Shown here: positions 18,973 to 27,411 of the stretch, piece after piece
Numbering within the stretch: the first letter of the stretch is position 1
Layout: each line of letters opens with the position of its first letter
Source: Staphylococcus agnetis
GTDB taxonomy: Bacteria; Bacillota; Bacilli; Staphylococcales; Staphylococcaceae
Direction: 5' to 3'
DNA length: 64,000 bases
NCBI RefSeq assembly: GCF_002901865.1
Contig: NZ_PPQF01000008.1
Location: forward strand, 1 to 64,000
The notes under the pieces: generated by a model
Database searches by the model: none
What the model saw: the letters and a program-made list of their open reading frames with translations, nothing else
Told to the model about the DNA's origin: nothing
Translations under genes and position numbers: made by a program

Positions 18973-20235
18973 TTATTTTTTAGAAACCGTATCATCATTG
19001 ATTTCTATTTTAGTTTGAATGCCTTTAGCTTCTTTAGAAACCTCATTTTTCTTGATTTTCACTGATTTTTTATTTTTCGTCAGTTTATCCCAAAAACCTT
19101 TTTTCGGCTCTTTTACAGATAATTCAGTGTCTTGATTTTCTTCTTCATCTTCTGTTTCCTCTGCTTCTTCTTCCTCATCTGAATCATCTTCTTCTGTTTC
19201 TGAAGCTTCCTCTTCTTCTTTTGAGTCCTCAGAGTCTTCTTCTTCAGCTGATTCTTCTTCCTCTGTTTCTGAAGGTTCCTCTTCATCCTCTTCTTCTTTT
19301 AAGTCATCGGAGTCTTCTTCTGTTTCTGAAGCTTCCTCTTCTTCTTTTGAGTCCTCAGAGTCTTCTTCTTCAGTTGATTCTTCTTCTGTTTCTGAAGCTT
19401 CCTCTTCTTCCTCTTCTTCTTCTTCTGAGTCATCGGAGTCTTCTTCTTCCTCGGCTGAGTCGTCTTCCTCTGTTTCTGAAGCTTCCTCTTCTTCCTCTTC
19501 TTCTTTGTCTTGGGCGTCAGATGCTTCTTTATCATCCGCATCGTTCGCTTTTTCTTTGACATCAACAGTTTCTGTATCTGAAGTCTCCGCGTCGTCTTCT
19601 TTTTCTTGTTTAGACGCTTCTTCGGTTGCTTCTTCGTCTTTTACCTCATCATCTTTTTTCTTAGTAGTCGCTTGAGATGACTTGGTAGATTTATTCATTG
19701 TTTCATTATTTTCATCTTTAGTTGAATCATCTTCTGATTTTTTTGTTGTTCTACGACGACGTGTCGTTTTTTTCTTAGTTGTATTCTCTTCTTTCTCTTC
19801 GTTATCATTATCATCTTTAGTGTCCTTAGCGTCATCAGATGTTTTTTTAGTAGATTTTCTACGACGTGTCGTTGATTTACGCTTAGGTTTTTCTTCTGTC
19901 TTATCATCATCTTCAGATGCATCTGTGTTTTCCTTATTTTCAGCTTCTTTTGTCGATTTCTTTGTAGTTCTACGACGTCTGGTTGTCTTCGGTTTGTCTT
20001 CTTTTTCTTCTTTCTCATCTACTTTTTCACTGTCTTTAGAAGCTGCATCGTCTTTTTTAGAGGATGCAGCTTTCTTCTTAGTTGCAGTAGATTGAGATCT
20101 AGTGCGTGTCGTTTTCTTTTTTGAAGTTGAATTTTTAGACGTCTCTTCTTCAGCGTCTTTTTCTTTTGTTTCACTTACTTCTGTTTGATCGTCTTTTTTT
20201 GTACTTCTAGGTGAGGTTTTTTTACTTTGTGGCAT
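18973..20235 (-). CDS. Large charge-patterned low-complexity gas vesicle cluster protein (no known family)
   Basis: A 420-residue protein made almost wholly of Lys, Glu, Asp, Ser, Thr and Arg. The first half has at least three copies of a basic box of the type KTTRRRRTTKKS, separated by acidic stretches. The second half (about 225-370) is a Glu/Asp/Ser tail with repeated ASETEED and EEEDSEDSKEEEE units. A short, more ordinary C-terminal segment (KKGFWDKLTKNKKSVKIKK) follows. No signal peptide or membrane helix. I choose the ATG at 20235 with GAGGAAG eight bases upstream; the longer GTG form overlaps the preceding gene by four bases. Its reading frame is intact through highly repetitive DNA, and it sits between gvpT-like and gvpU, so it is part of the operon. 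I know no counterpart in described gvp clusters. Function unknown; disordered scaffold or surface coat are guesses. Confidence 0.8.
   Translation of the reverse strand: MPQSKKTSPRSTKKDDQTEVSETKEKDAEEETSKNSTSKKKTTRTRSQSTATKKKAASSKKDDAASKDSEKVDEKEEKEDKPKTTRRRRTTKKSTKEAENKENTDASEDDDKTEEKPKRKSTTRRRKSTKKTSDDAKDTKDDNDNEEKEENTTKKKTTRRRRTTKKSEDDSTKDENNETMNKSTKSSQATTKKKDDEVKDEEATEEASKQEKEDDAETSDTETVDVKEKANDADDKEASDAQDKEEEEEEEASETEEDDSAEEEEDSDDSEEEEEEEEEASETEEESTEEEDSEDSKEEEEASETEEDSDDLKEEEDEEEPSETEEEESAEEEDSEDSKEEEEASETEEDDSDEEEEAEETEDEEENQDTELSVKEPKKGFWDKLTKNKKSVKIKKNEVSKEAKGIQTKIEINDDTVSKK
19150..19510 (-). repeat. Degenerate tandem repeats coding the acidic tail
   Basis: TCTGTTTCTGAAGCTTCC-type units (plus strand) recur at least five times, each followed by strings of CTT/CTC and GAGTC(C/A)TC. 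They encode ASETEE and EDSEDS repeats. The near-identical nucleotide copies indicate recent expansion by slippage or recombination, so length probably varies between strains. Confidence 0.8.
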
Positions 20236-20240
20236 GTCTA

Positions 20241-21092
20241 TCACTTCCTCATTTTCCCAAGAAGCCCCTTTTTCTCTTTCTGCTTCTTCTTCTTTTTTTT
20301 TAAATCCTTCTTTTTGTTCGCACCATTTTTACTAAACTTATTTAAAATTGAATCTTTTAAAGAATCATCTTTATTTGATTTCTCTTTTTTCTTATGCGTT
20401 TTTTTAGATGATTGATCATCTTTTTTAAAACGGTCCAACAAAGAAGGTTTCTCTTTTTCCTTCGTTATTTTAGCTTCTTTTCCATTCTTTTCAGCTTTTT
20501 TCGCATCTTTTTTGCGAGCTTTTTCATTTTTTGCTTGATCACCATTTTTTTCACTTTTCTCGGACTTTTTGAAAATAGTTTTCCCTTTGTTCTTTTTCTC
20601 ATGATTAGATCCCTCTTCTTTCACTTTTGCTTTTGCCTTTTTTGCATCTGTGCGCGGCGTTTTAGATGCTGATTGTGTTTTCTCTTTTTTATCTTTTTTC
20701 AAACTGCTTAATACATTTCCCTTGTTATCTGAGTCTTTCGTTGACGTATCATCATTATGAAAAATATGTGAATTAATTTTCGTTTTTTTCATAGACTTCT
20801 TGTCCTTTCTATCGCCCTTGTGATCTTTTTTAAATTTATCCAATAAAGATCCTTTACGCTTTGTCGCTTTGTTTTTAGTAAATTTACTAAATAATGAGGA
20901 CTTAGACTTTTTAGATTGCGATTGTTGGTTTAAAAGTTGTGATGTTAAAGATTTCATATGGTCTAATCGATCTTTCGTCATCATTCCTGATTTCGGATTA
21001 CTTTTAGACGTAGATAAATAGCCCATTGTAGCGCCTAATAGGCCACCAACAATCGTTTTCTTAATTATCTTTTCCTTCTCCCTTTGCTTCAT
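20241..21092 (-). CDS. Lysine-rich GvpT-like gas vesicle protein
   Basis: A 283-residue protein. Residues about 10-30 (IIKKTIVGGLLGATMGYLS) form a glycine-rich hydrophobic helix, the feature that places it with GvpT-type proteins at the same operon position in P. megaterium. The remaining 250 residues are a lysine-rich low-complexity tail with recurrent modules of the form SLLDKFKKDHK, SLLDRFKKDDQ, SLFSKFTKNK and ILNKFSKNG (consensus S[LI]L.[KR]FkKd). I use the ATG at 21092 with GGGGGA upstream, overlapping gvpJ by 32 bases; the 3' end lies just before the acidic partner gene. Net charge is strongly positive. The GvpT label is tentative; the tail looks lineage-specific. Confidence 0.72.
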   Translation of the reverse strand: MKQREKEKIIKKTIVGGLLGATMGYLSTSKSNPKSGMMTKDRLDHMKSLTSQLLNQQSQSKKSKSSLFSKFTKNKATKRKGSLLDKFKKDHKGDRKDKKSMKKTKINSHIFHNDDTSTKDSDNKGNVLSSLKKDKKEKTQSASKTPRTDAKKAKAKVKEEGSNHEKKNKGKTIFKKSEKSEKNGDQAKNEKARKKDAKKAEKNGKEAKITKEKEKPSLLDRFKKDDQSSKKTHKKKEKSNKDDSLKDSILNKFSKNGANKKKDLKKKKKKQKEKKGLLGKMRK

Positions 21093-21474
21093 CTTTTTGT
21101 CCCCCATTCTTTGCTGTCGCTGGTTCTTCTACCTTAGTGTCTTGACTTAACTCATTCGCATTAATTTTACTTTCGAGTGCTTCAATTTTATTCAACAATT
21201 CTTGATTTTCGGATTCTAAATCTTTTTGTTGATTCATTTTATTTTCAGTCGCTCTTGAAGTGAGATATGGATCTGTTTCCCACCAATCTAAACCAATTTC
21301 TTTCGCTTTATCTACTGAAGCCACAATTAGACGTATTTTAATGGAAAGGAGCTCGACATCAGCAATTCCAACACGAATGTCACCTGCGATTACGACACCT
21401 TTATCAAGTACTTTCTCAAGTACTTCCACTAAGTTACTTGATCCATTTTGTGGTAAATTTGGGTCATTTGCCAT
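21061..21474 (-). CDS. gvpJ: Gas vesicle protein GvpJ (GvpA family)
   Basis: A minor structural protein of the GvpA family that acts early in vesicle nucleation. 137 residues. The GvpA-like domain (about 12-75) contains LVEVLEKVLDKGVVIAGDIR and VELLSIKIRLIVASVDKA. Conserved WWETDPYLTS follows, then a C-terminal coiled coil rich in Asn/Gln/Glu (LESENQELLNKIEALESKI) and a Lys/Glu/Gly-rich end. This W-x-D continuation and the coiled coil separate it from the shell protein GvpB. It lies between gvpK and the gvpT-like gene, matching the megaterium K-J-T order. A good ribosome site (AAGGAGTG) precedes the start. Confidence 0.92.
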   Translation of the reverse strand: MANDPNLPQNGSSNLVEVLEKVLDKGVVIAGDIRVGIADVELLSIKIRLIVASVDKAKEIGLDWWETDPYLTSRATENKMNQQKDLESENQELLNKIEALESKINANELSQDTKVEEPATAKNGGQKDEAKGEGKDN

Positions 21475-21499
21475 TGCATTTCACTCCTTTTTGTTGGTA

Positions 21500-21790
21500 T
21501 TACATCAATCTGCCTAATGGTCCGAGGTCTATATTTAAATCTTCATCGTCAAAGCCGAAGTGATCTTTAAGCTCGTCCATTTTCTCCTCTAAATCCATCA
21601 ATGCGACGCCTAATTCTTCAATTTGTTCATCCGTTAAAGTCCCACTTTCAACGCGACGAATGGCATGACGTTCAACAATTTCACGTAACAATTCGATAAC
21701 AGTTAATACAAGTTGTGCTAATCCATCTTCAGCTTCGTCCTGATTGAAGTTGATGCGTCCGTTTTGGTTCACTTGATTCATCTGTGGCAT
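21500..21790 (-). CDS. gvpK: Gas vesicle protein GvpK
   Basis: A 96-residue accessory protein of the GvpK family, required for assembly in tested systems. The core AEDGLAQLVLTVIELLREIVERHAIRRVE and GTLTDEQIEELGVALMDLEE is typical. The start at ATG 21790 (MPQMNQVNQN) has GGAGGGA upstream. It begins inside gvpS, so the two genes share 62 bases in different frames, and translation is probably coupled. It ends 25 bases before gvpJ. The C-terminus (GPLGRLM) carries no extension. Confidence 0.93.
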   Translation of the reverse strand: MPQMNQVNQNGRINFNQDEAEDGLAQLVLTVIELLREIVERHAIRRVESGTLTDEQIEELGVALMDLEEKMDELKDHFGFDDEDLNIDLGPLGRLM

Positions 21791-22034
21791 CGAGCAATTC
21801 CCTCCTTTGTCTCTCAAAATCTTCTGATGTTAAATCTCGACGTTCTGTTTCTTGAGTTTGAATTAATTTTTCAACTGAAGAGATGAGTACACGTAAATCC
21901 AAGTAAACTAAATCAATATTTGCTATTGAAATAATTAAATCTCCGCGAATAACGACACCTTTATCCAAAATGACATCCAAAACATCAATGAGACCGACTT
22001 CTTTATTTTCTATCGTTTCTTTAGTAGATGGCAT
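21729..22034 (-). CDS. gvpS: Gas vesicle protein GvpS (GvpA family)
   Basis: A GvpA-family minor protein of 101 residues. The hydrophobic core LIDVLDVILDKGVVIRGDL and IDLVYLDLRVLISSVEKLI corresponds to the shell-protein fold, with a charged C-terminal tail (RRDLTSEDFERQRREL). It occupies the gvpS position, L-S-K, of the megaterium cluster. I take the ATG at 22034, eight bases after GAGGTG; a GTG two codons earlier is too close to the ribosome site. Its 3' end overlaps gvpK by 62 bases. GvpS is thought to act in nucleation or as a minor shell component. Confidence 0.9.
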   Translation of the reverse strand: MPSTKETIENKEVGLIDVLDVILDKGVVIRGDLIISIANIDLVYLDLRVLISSVEKLIQTQETERRDLTSEDFERQRRELLDATDESSEPKRTHQLQSGRS

Positions 22035-22052
22035 ACGCACATCACCTCACTT

Positions 22053-22862
22053 CTAGTAAAAAACAGAAAAGTGATAAGCTGGCCATGGCCCATTTGCATC
22101 AATTCTCAGTTCTTCACCTTTATTATTTTTCTCCCATTCCGCAATATCAGATTTGAACTGTTCCACTTTGTCTTCTGAGAGGAGATAGACACTATTTAAA
22201 ATCATATCTTCTTTTAAACCAGTGACATCTTTACTCCAGTTCTTTTTCACTTTTTGCTCTATGGCATAGGATTTAACTTGATTGTGAAGTGACTCGCTAA
22301 TACGATCTTTTTCATTTTCAAGCTCTGTATCAATCAGCCTGTCAATTTTCTTTTCTTCAAAGAAACGACGACCTTTTGGTAAATTACTGATTTCTTGACG
22401 TTTAGCTTCAACTTTTTCATTGTTAACGCTTAATTTGTCCCTCAATTTGCTATCATCACAGTAAATTTTAATTGTCCACTCTTCTTTACCTTGAAGATAC
22501 GCAAACGTTTCTGTCACTTTGTCTTTCACTTCACCAATCGTTTCTCTTAAATTGTCTTCACTTTTATAAATCGTACAGAATTTAAGTGGGATTAACGTGT
22601 AATGTTGATTTAATGTCGAAATGGTTTCATGGTGATGAAAGGCTTTTTCTTGTAGCCATTCCATATCATTATCGACTTTGTCTTCAATAATCGATTCAGA
22701 ATAAGCTTCACCATCTAATGACGTTACAATTGCCACAATGTCATCATTTACTTTTGAGGTAAATAATTCATGTTCACCATCAAAACCGGTAATTGACGGT
22801 AAAGGTTCTTTATCAATTTCCGATGCAGGTACTAATGCGTATAAATAAGTTAAGTTTTCCAT
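22053..22862 (-). CDS. gvpL: Gas vesicle protein GvpL (GvpF/GvpL family)
   Basis: A 269-residue member of the GvpF/GvpL family of assembly factors, which bind the shell protein before incorporation. It begins MENLTYLYALVPASEI. The N-terminal ferredoxin-like domain is followed by helical segments, and the family C-terminus GPWPAYHFSVFY closes the protein. The ATG at 22862 follows the gvpG stop by one base, with an AAGAGAG ribosome site inside gvpG; a longer frame is not needed. It shares overall architecture with GvpF in the same operon (both end GPWPAY-F), indicating an ancient duplication. Confidence 0.93.
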   Translation of the reverse strand: MENLTYLYALVPASEIDKEPLPSITGFDGEHELFTSKVNDDIVAIVTSLDGEAYSESIIEDKVDNDMEWLQEKAFHHHETISTLNQHYTLIPLKFCTIYKSEDNLRETIGEVKDKVTETFAYLQGKEEWTIKIYCDDSKLRDKLSVNNEKVEAKRQEISNLPKGRRFFEEKKIDRLIDTELENEKDRISESLHNQVKSYAIEQKVKKNWSKDVTGLKEDMILNSVYLLSEDKVEQFKSDIAEWEKNNKGEELRIDANGPWPAYHFSVFY

Positions 22863-22863
22863 G

Positions 22864-23118
22864 TTATCTCTCTTCTTTCTCATCGATTAAGGCTTCCCAT
22901 TTATCGATTTCTCGTTGTTTTGCAATTTCATAGCGTGCTAATAACACTTCTTCTTGTTCTTTATAAACATCCTCAGGTATTTCCCCTAGTTCAGCCATCA
23001 TTTGTAGATGAATGAGTTTCTTCTCAATAGTAGGTAAATCGTAAAGTTCTTTATCGGCTTCTTCTTTAACCTTACGTGCTATAGAAGTCAACATTTTAAT
23101 TGACCCGTATGCTAACAT
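22864..23118 (-). CDS. gvpG: Gas vesicle protein GvpG
   Basis: A small, 84-residue helical accessory protein of the GvpG family. Its length, high content of Lys and Glu, and the central motif YDLPTIEKKLIHLQMMAELGEI followed by EEVLLARYEIAKQREI fit the family, which otherwise has few invariant residues. It lies between gvpF and gvpL as in Bacillus clusters, with the gvpF stop and gvpG start sharing one base (TAATG) and gvpL starting one base after its stop. The tight packing implies translational coupling of F-G-L. Confidence 0.9.
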   Translation of the reverse strand: MLAYGSIKMLTSIARKVKEEADKELYDLPTIEKKLIHLQMMAELGEIPEDVYKEQEEVLLARYEIAKQREIDKWEALIDEKEER

Positions 23119-23885
23119 TAAGATCCCTCAATGTTTAATCGGATATTTACAAAGTTATATGCTGGCCATGGACCTGTATATTTGAAGTCCACTTTATCTT
23201 GATATTTCTCGTAAAGTTCATTCACTTTTGCATCGAACTTTTCATCTTGATTACGATCGACTAAAAAGGCTGCATTTAATAATACTTTTTCACCTTGTGG
23301 ATCGTTCACACGTCCAGCAGTACTTAATTTCTCAAGTGGTTTATAAATATCCGCTTCGATATCTTTTCTAAGGCCCTCAATAATTTTTTGAGTTGCCTCA
23401 CCAAGCTTCATACGATCGAAGTAGCCAGCATCTTTAGATTTACCTTGGACATTTTTACTCATTGATTGGATGTTTGCATTACTTTTTACGGTTGACTCTA
23501 AATATTCTTGTTTACCGATAACTTTAAGTCCTAGTTCAAATTTACCCTTAATTTCAGGAAATAATTTCTCAAATTGAGGATAAAGTTTTTCAAGCAAGAT
23601 TTTGACATCTTCTTTTGATTTGAAAACATTACCAAAACTTACCGGAATCACGGATTCTTTTTCTTCCATCACTTTTGCAACTAATGATTGATGCATCATT
23701 AAGTTTTCTTGGTTTGGAGAGTAGATTTTCATCGGTACAGTTGCTGCAACAAATGCCGCATCTTTATAGCGAACAAGATACGTGTCTCTTTCTTCGCCTT
23801 CAACTTCTACTGTGCCAAAATTACTGTCATCTTCGGTTTGGATACCACAAAAGATGTAAACGCCCATTTCTTTTTCTTCTGCCAT
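23118..23885 (-). CDS. gvpF: Gas vesicle protein GvpF
   Basis: A GvpF/GvpL-family protein of 255 residues, an assembly factor interacting with the shell protein and lying on the gas-facing side in cyanobacterial studies. It starts MAEEKEMGVYIFCGIQ and shows the family regions PVSFGNVFKSKEDV, and VDFKYTGPWPAYNFVNI at the C-terminus. A strong AGAGGAGG lies before the ATG. Upstream is a 98-base gap after gvpR, the place where P. megaterium carries gvpN; nothing of gvpN remains there. Confidence 0.93.
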   Translation of the reverse strand: MAEEKEMGVYIFCGIQTEDDSNFGTVEVEGEERDTYLVRYKDAAFVAATVPMKIYSPNQENLMMHQSLVAKVMEEKESVIPVSFGNVFKSKEDVKILLEKLYPQFEKLFPEIKGKFELGLKVIGKQEYLESTVKSNANIQSMSKNVQGKSKDAGYFDRMKLGEATQKIIEGLRKDIEADIYKPLEKLSTAGRVNDPQGEKVLLNAAFLVDRNQDEKFDAKVNELYEKYQDKVDFKYTGPWPAYNFVNIRLNIEGS

Positions 23886-23983
23886 GTGTATAGCCTCCTC
23901 TTAACATTGCTACAACTCAATCGTCTTAGAACGAGGGTAGTCTAACCGGTTATAAAAATGATTCATTTGTATAACATTTATAC
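23886..23983. other. Gap between gvpR and gvpF, where gvpN would be expected
   Basis: 98 bases containing the gvpF ribosome site and AT-rich sequence. No reading frame, AAA+ motif or remnant of gvpN can be seen in any frame. Every gvp gene present is in the megaterium order, so the absence is local. Confidence 0.7.
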
Positions 23984-24262
23984 TTATTGATCAACCTTAC
24001 TACGGTAACGAATGCCTTCACGTTTAAAAGAAGTCACTTCTTTATCATCATCTAAAAGCACTGTGTACGTACCAATCATTTGGTCTTTAGCGTAACGTTT
24101 CATATATTCTTTTTCTTCAATCACTTCTACCGTCGCTCTCCATCCAGACTTACCTTCTTCATCTGAGTCACTATCTTCACGACGCTCAACAGACGTTATT
24201 TTATAGGGTGGTGCGACATGCTCGTTAAAAAATGATTTAATATTTTCAAGTAATTCCTTCAT
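23984..24262 (-). CDS. GvpO/GvpR-family gas vesicle protein
   Basis: A 92-residue protein starting MKELLENIKSFFNEHVAPPY. The pattern of a short amphipathic helix, then TSVERREDSD, GWRATVEVIEEKEYMKRY, and ends IGTYTVLLDDDKEVTSFKREGIRYRS, fits the GvpO domain, the family that includes the gene called gvpR in P. megaterium at this position. The ATG at 24262 has GGAGGG ten bases upstream; a longer in-frame form reaching 24319 runs through a terminator-like hairpin and lacks a ribosome site. In haloarchaea, GvpO is needed for vesicle formation. It is the first gene after the attenuating hairpin. Confidence 0.82.
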   Translation of the reverse strand: MKELLENIKSFFNEHVAPPYKITSVERREDSDSDEEGKSGWRATVEVIEEKEYMKRYAKDQMIGTYTVLLDDDKEVTSFKREGIRYRSKVDQ

Positions 24263-24289
24263 AATGTGCAATCCCTCCATAATTCTTTC

Positions 24290-24332
24290 TAAAAATAACG
24301 AGAGGGCGACAAACATCAATTTGCCGCCTCCG
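24290..24332 (-). terminator. Terminator-like hairpin after gvpB (possible partial attenuator)
   Basis: On the minus strand GGAGGCGGCAAA pairs with TTTGTCGCCCTC (one bulge, one G-U), loop of about six bases, followed by TCGTTATTTTTA. It stands alone between the major shell gene and the accessory genes, so it could protect and terminate most gvpQB transcripts while letting a fraction continue. Confidence 0.6.
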
Positions 24333-24346
24333 AGTTAATGTTCAAT

Positions 24347-24694
24347 TTAAACGCCAAATGAACCTTCTTTTTGTTTCGCTTCCTCTTTGTCGGCTTCTTT
24401 AGATTGACTATCTGACTCGATGCGTTCTCTTGATTGATTTTCACTTGCGAGTTGTTGTTGAGACTGACCAGGTAAGCCTTCCTCTTCAACTTCATCTCTC
24501 AATAAACCAACAGCTTCAGCATAACGTAACCATGTGTCTACACTTGCGATAACAATTCTTGCTTCAATTGTTAAGATTTCAATACCTACAACTGAAACTC
24601 TTACATACGCATCAATAACAATACCTTTATCTAAAATACGGTCGATAACTTCCGCTAAACTTGCTGTGTCAGCACTTCTTTGTAAATTACTCAT
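24347..24694 (-). CDS. gvpB: Major gas vesicle shell protein (GvpA/GvpB)
   Basis: The main structural subunit of the proteinaceous gas vesicle wall, which excludes water and lets gas diffuse in. 115 residues. The first 75 residues hold the classic GvpA sequence, with [20 protein letters not shown] and [20 protein letters not shown] in order, then AEAVGLL. This is very close to P. megaterium GvpB. It is followed by an unusual hydrophilic tail of about 35 residues ([19 protein letters not shown]...), longer than in most GvpA. Start ATG has AGAGGGG upstream; a small hairpin (24734-24751) precedes it. It is the only full shell gene in the cluster, so it should be the highest-expressed. Confidence 0.96.
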   Translation of the reverse strand: MSNLQRSADTASLAEVIDRILDKGIVIDAYVRVSVVGIEILTIEARIVIASVDTWLRYAEAVGLLRDEVEEEGLPGQSQQQLASENQSRERIESDSQSKEADKEEAKQKEGSFGV

Positions 24695-24733
24695 AATAAA
24701 ATTCCCCTCTCAATTTAAATAAATAATTTGACC

Positions 24734-24751
24734 AATGACGTTGTCGTCATT
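24734..24751 (-). other. Small hairpin upstream of gvpB
   Basis: AATGACG-ACAA-CGTCATT is a perfect seven-base stem in the 91-base gap between gvpQ and gvpB, about 40 bases before the gvpB start. It may be a 5' stabiliser or processing site for the shell-protein mRNA. Confidence 0.45.
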
Positions 24752-24785
24752 TAAAACTGCTTAAACTGCTTTTCTTGGCTGACTT

Positions 24786-25274
24786 TTAGTTTGTATATAA
24801 CGATTTATTATCTTCAATATTCTTGATGTCGGACGCATGCTTGATGTCGTCGTAACTTTTCAGATTTGAAACGCCTTTAATATTGCGGACGCTTTTAATA
24901 TCTTGCACACCTTTAACTTTTCTCTTCGATTTTGAAGATTTGCCTTGGCTCGAAGAAATGTTCTCTTGAAACTTTTCTCCCGCTTCTTTGAAGTCTTTTA
25001 ACTTTTCTCTTGTAGTGAGTAAAGCATCCTGAACTTTTTCTTTTGCTTCGTTAGCTTTTTCAGGAACAACTTCTTGATTTTTCTTTTTCACTTTTTGAAG
25101 TTTGTCTGCTGCTGTGTCTGCTTGTGATTGAACACTATCTTGAATTTTCTGTTCAACCATTTCATGCGCTTTGTCTTTTAGTTTATCTTTTGCTTGGTCT
25201 TCAACCTCATCTGGTAAAAGTTCCAATGTTTTCTTTGTCGCTTTTGTCGCATTACGCGCGAGTTTAAAAGCCAT
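24786..25274 (-). CDS. GvpQ-like gas vesicle protein with hexapeptide repeats
   Basis: A 162-residue, Lys/Glu-rich, mostly helical protein. The first part (MAFKLARNATKATKKTLELL, PDEVEDQAKDKLKDKAHEM) and the position directly upstream of the shell gene fit GvpQ of the megaterium order P-Q-B. Residues 122-157 form six consecutive hexapeptides, GVQDIK, SVRNIK, GVSNLK, SYDDIK, HASDIK, NIEDNK (consensus xxx[DN][IL]K). It is the first gene of the operon, with AAGGGAGAAG before the ATG. In megaterium clusters, gvpQ is dispensable for vesicle formation. The GvpQ name is tentative because the family is poorly conserved. Confidence 0.7.
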   Translation of the reverse strand: MAFKLARNATKATKKTLELLPDEVEDQAKDKLKDKAHEMVEQKIQDSVQSQADTAADKLQKVKKKNQEVVPEKANEAKEKVQDALLTTREKLKDFKEAGEKFQENISSSQGKSSKSKRKVKGVQDIKSVRNIKGVSNLKSYDDIKHASDIKNIEDNKSLYTN

Positions 25275-25726
25275 GATAACTTCTCCCTTAAAAGTTAGTT
25301 ATGTCTATATGCTTAAGTTCATTGAATAACCATACATGAAAGTTGAAATGAGATTGTTCTCTCATGATTGAATCGTCTCTGTCAAAGCTATCAACTTCCT
25401 TCCCTACAGAAGATGATGAATGAAAACATTTAAAGGTTTCATCATGTATGCGATGATGTTTTACACTAAATTTCTGTATTGCGTATTTTGAAATACACTG
25501 ACCTATGTCAGTTTCTAATGTTACGTTTACCACCTGTGTAATTCTCAAAACATATTTAATGTTACAAGTTATTTTTTTGTGCAAAAGAACAAGCCTCAAA
25601 CCTTGGTTAATAATTACCAAAATAGTTGATATATAAATGCATTTTGTTGCTTTAATGATAAAAATGACTAGGATATGCAAGCACGATTACTCAAACTTAA
25701 TACGATTTCAATCAACATATGGATAT
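25275..25726. other. Upstream region of the gas vesicle operon
   Basis: About 450 bases before gvpQ that must contain the operon promoter. I see no convincing sigma-A pair. A poor sigma-B-like pair (GTTTTG, 13 bases, TGGTAA on the minus strand, about 25523-25547) and an ACTGAC-ATAG-GTCAGT hairpin nearby are the only candidates. A 130-codon open frame on the minus strand (25288-25680) lacks a ribosome site and is unlike a protein. Confidence 0.4.
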
Positions 25727-25757
25727 AAAAAAAGGCGAGACAAAATGTCTCACCTTT
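25727..25757 (-). terminator. Terminator of serS
   Basis: On the minus strand AGGTGAGACA pairs with TGTCTCGCCT and is followed by seven T. It separates serS from the gas vesicle operon, so the latter needs its own promoter. Confidence 0.88.
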
Positions 25758-25825
25758 ACATGAATTTTGAAAATCGTATATTTTTTATCCATTAATGGTA
25801 TTGGATTGGGCATGATGTTTAATTT

Positions 25826-27345
<1,520 letters not shown>

Positions 27346-27411
27346 TTATTAATTTAACTTCAATATAGCAAATTCATTTTCAGTAAGCAAGTGCTAATTT
27401 TGTGAACACGT

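Noticed and set aside
19221..20095. Leu/Ser/Phe-rich open frames antisense to the low-complexity gene
   Set aside because: They mirror the Glu/Lys codon repeats of the real gene; composition is an artefact of the repeat.
25523..25547. Sigma-B-like promoter before gvpQ
   Set aside because: Both hexamers deviate (GTTTTG, TGGTAA); too weak to call as a promoter, mentioned only as a candidate.
25288..25680. 130-codon open frame upstream of the gas vesicle operon
   Set aside because: No ribosome site, AT-driven composition with scattered Cys/His, and it covers the region where the operon promoter should be.
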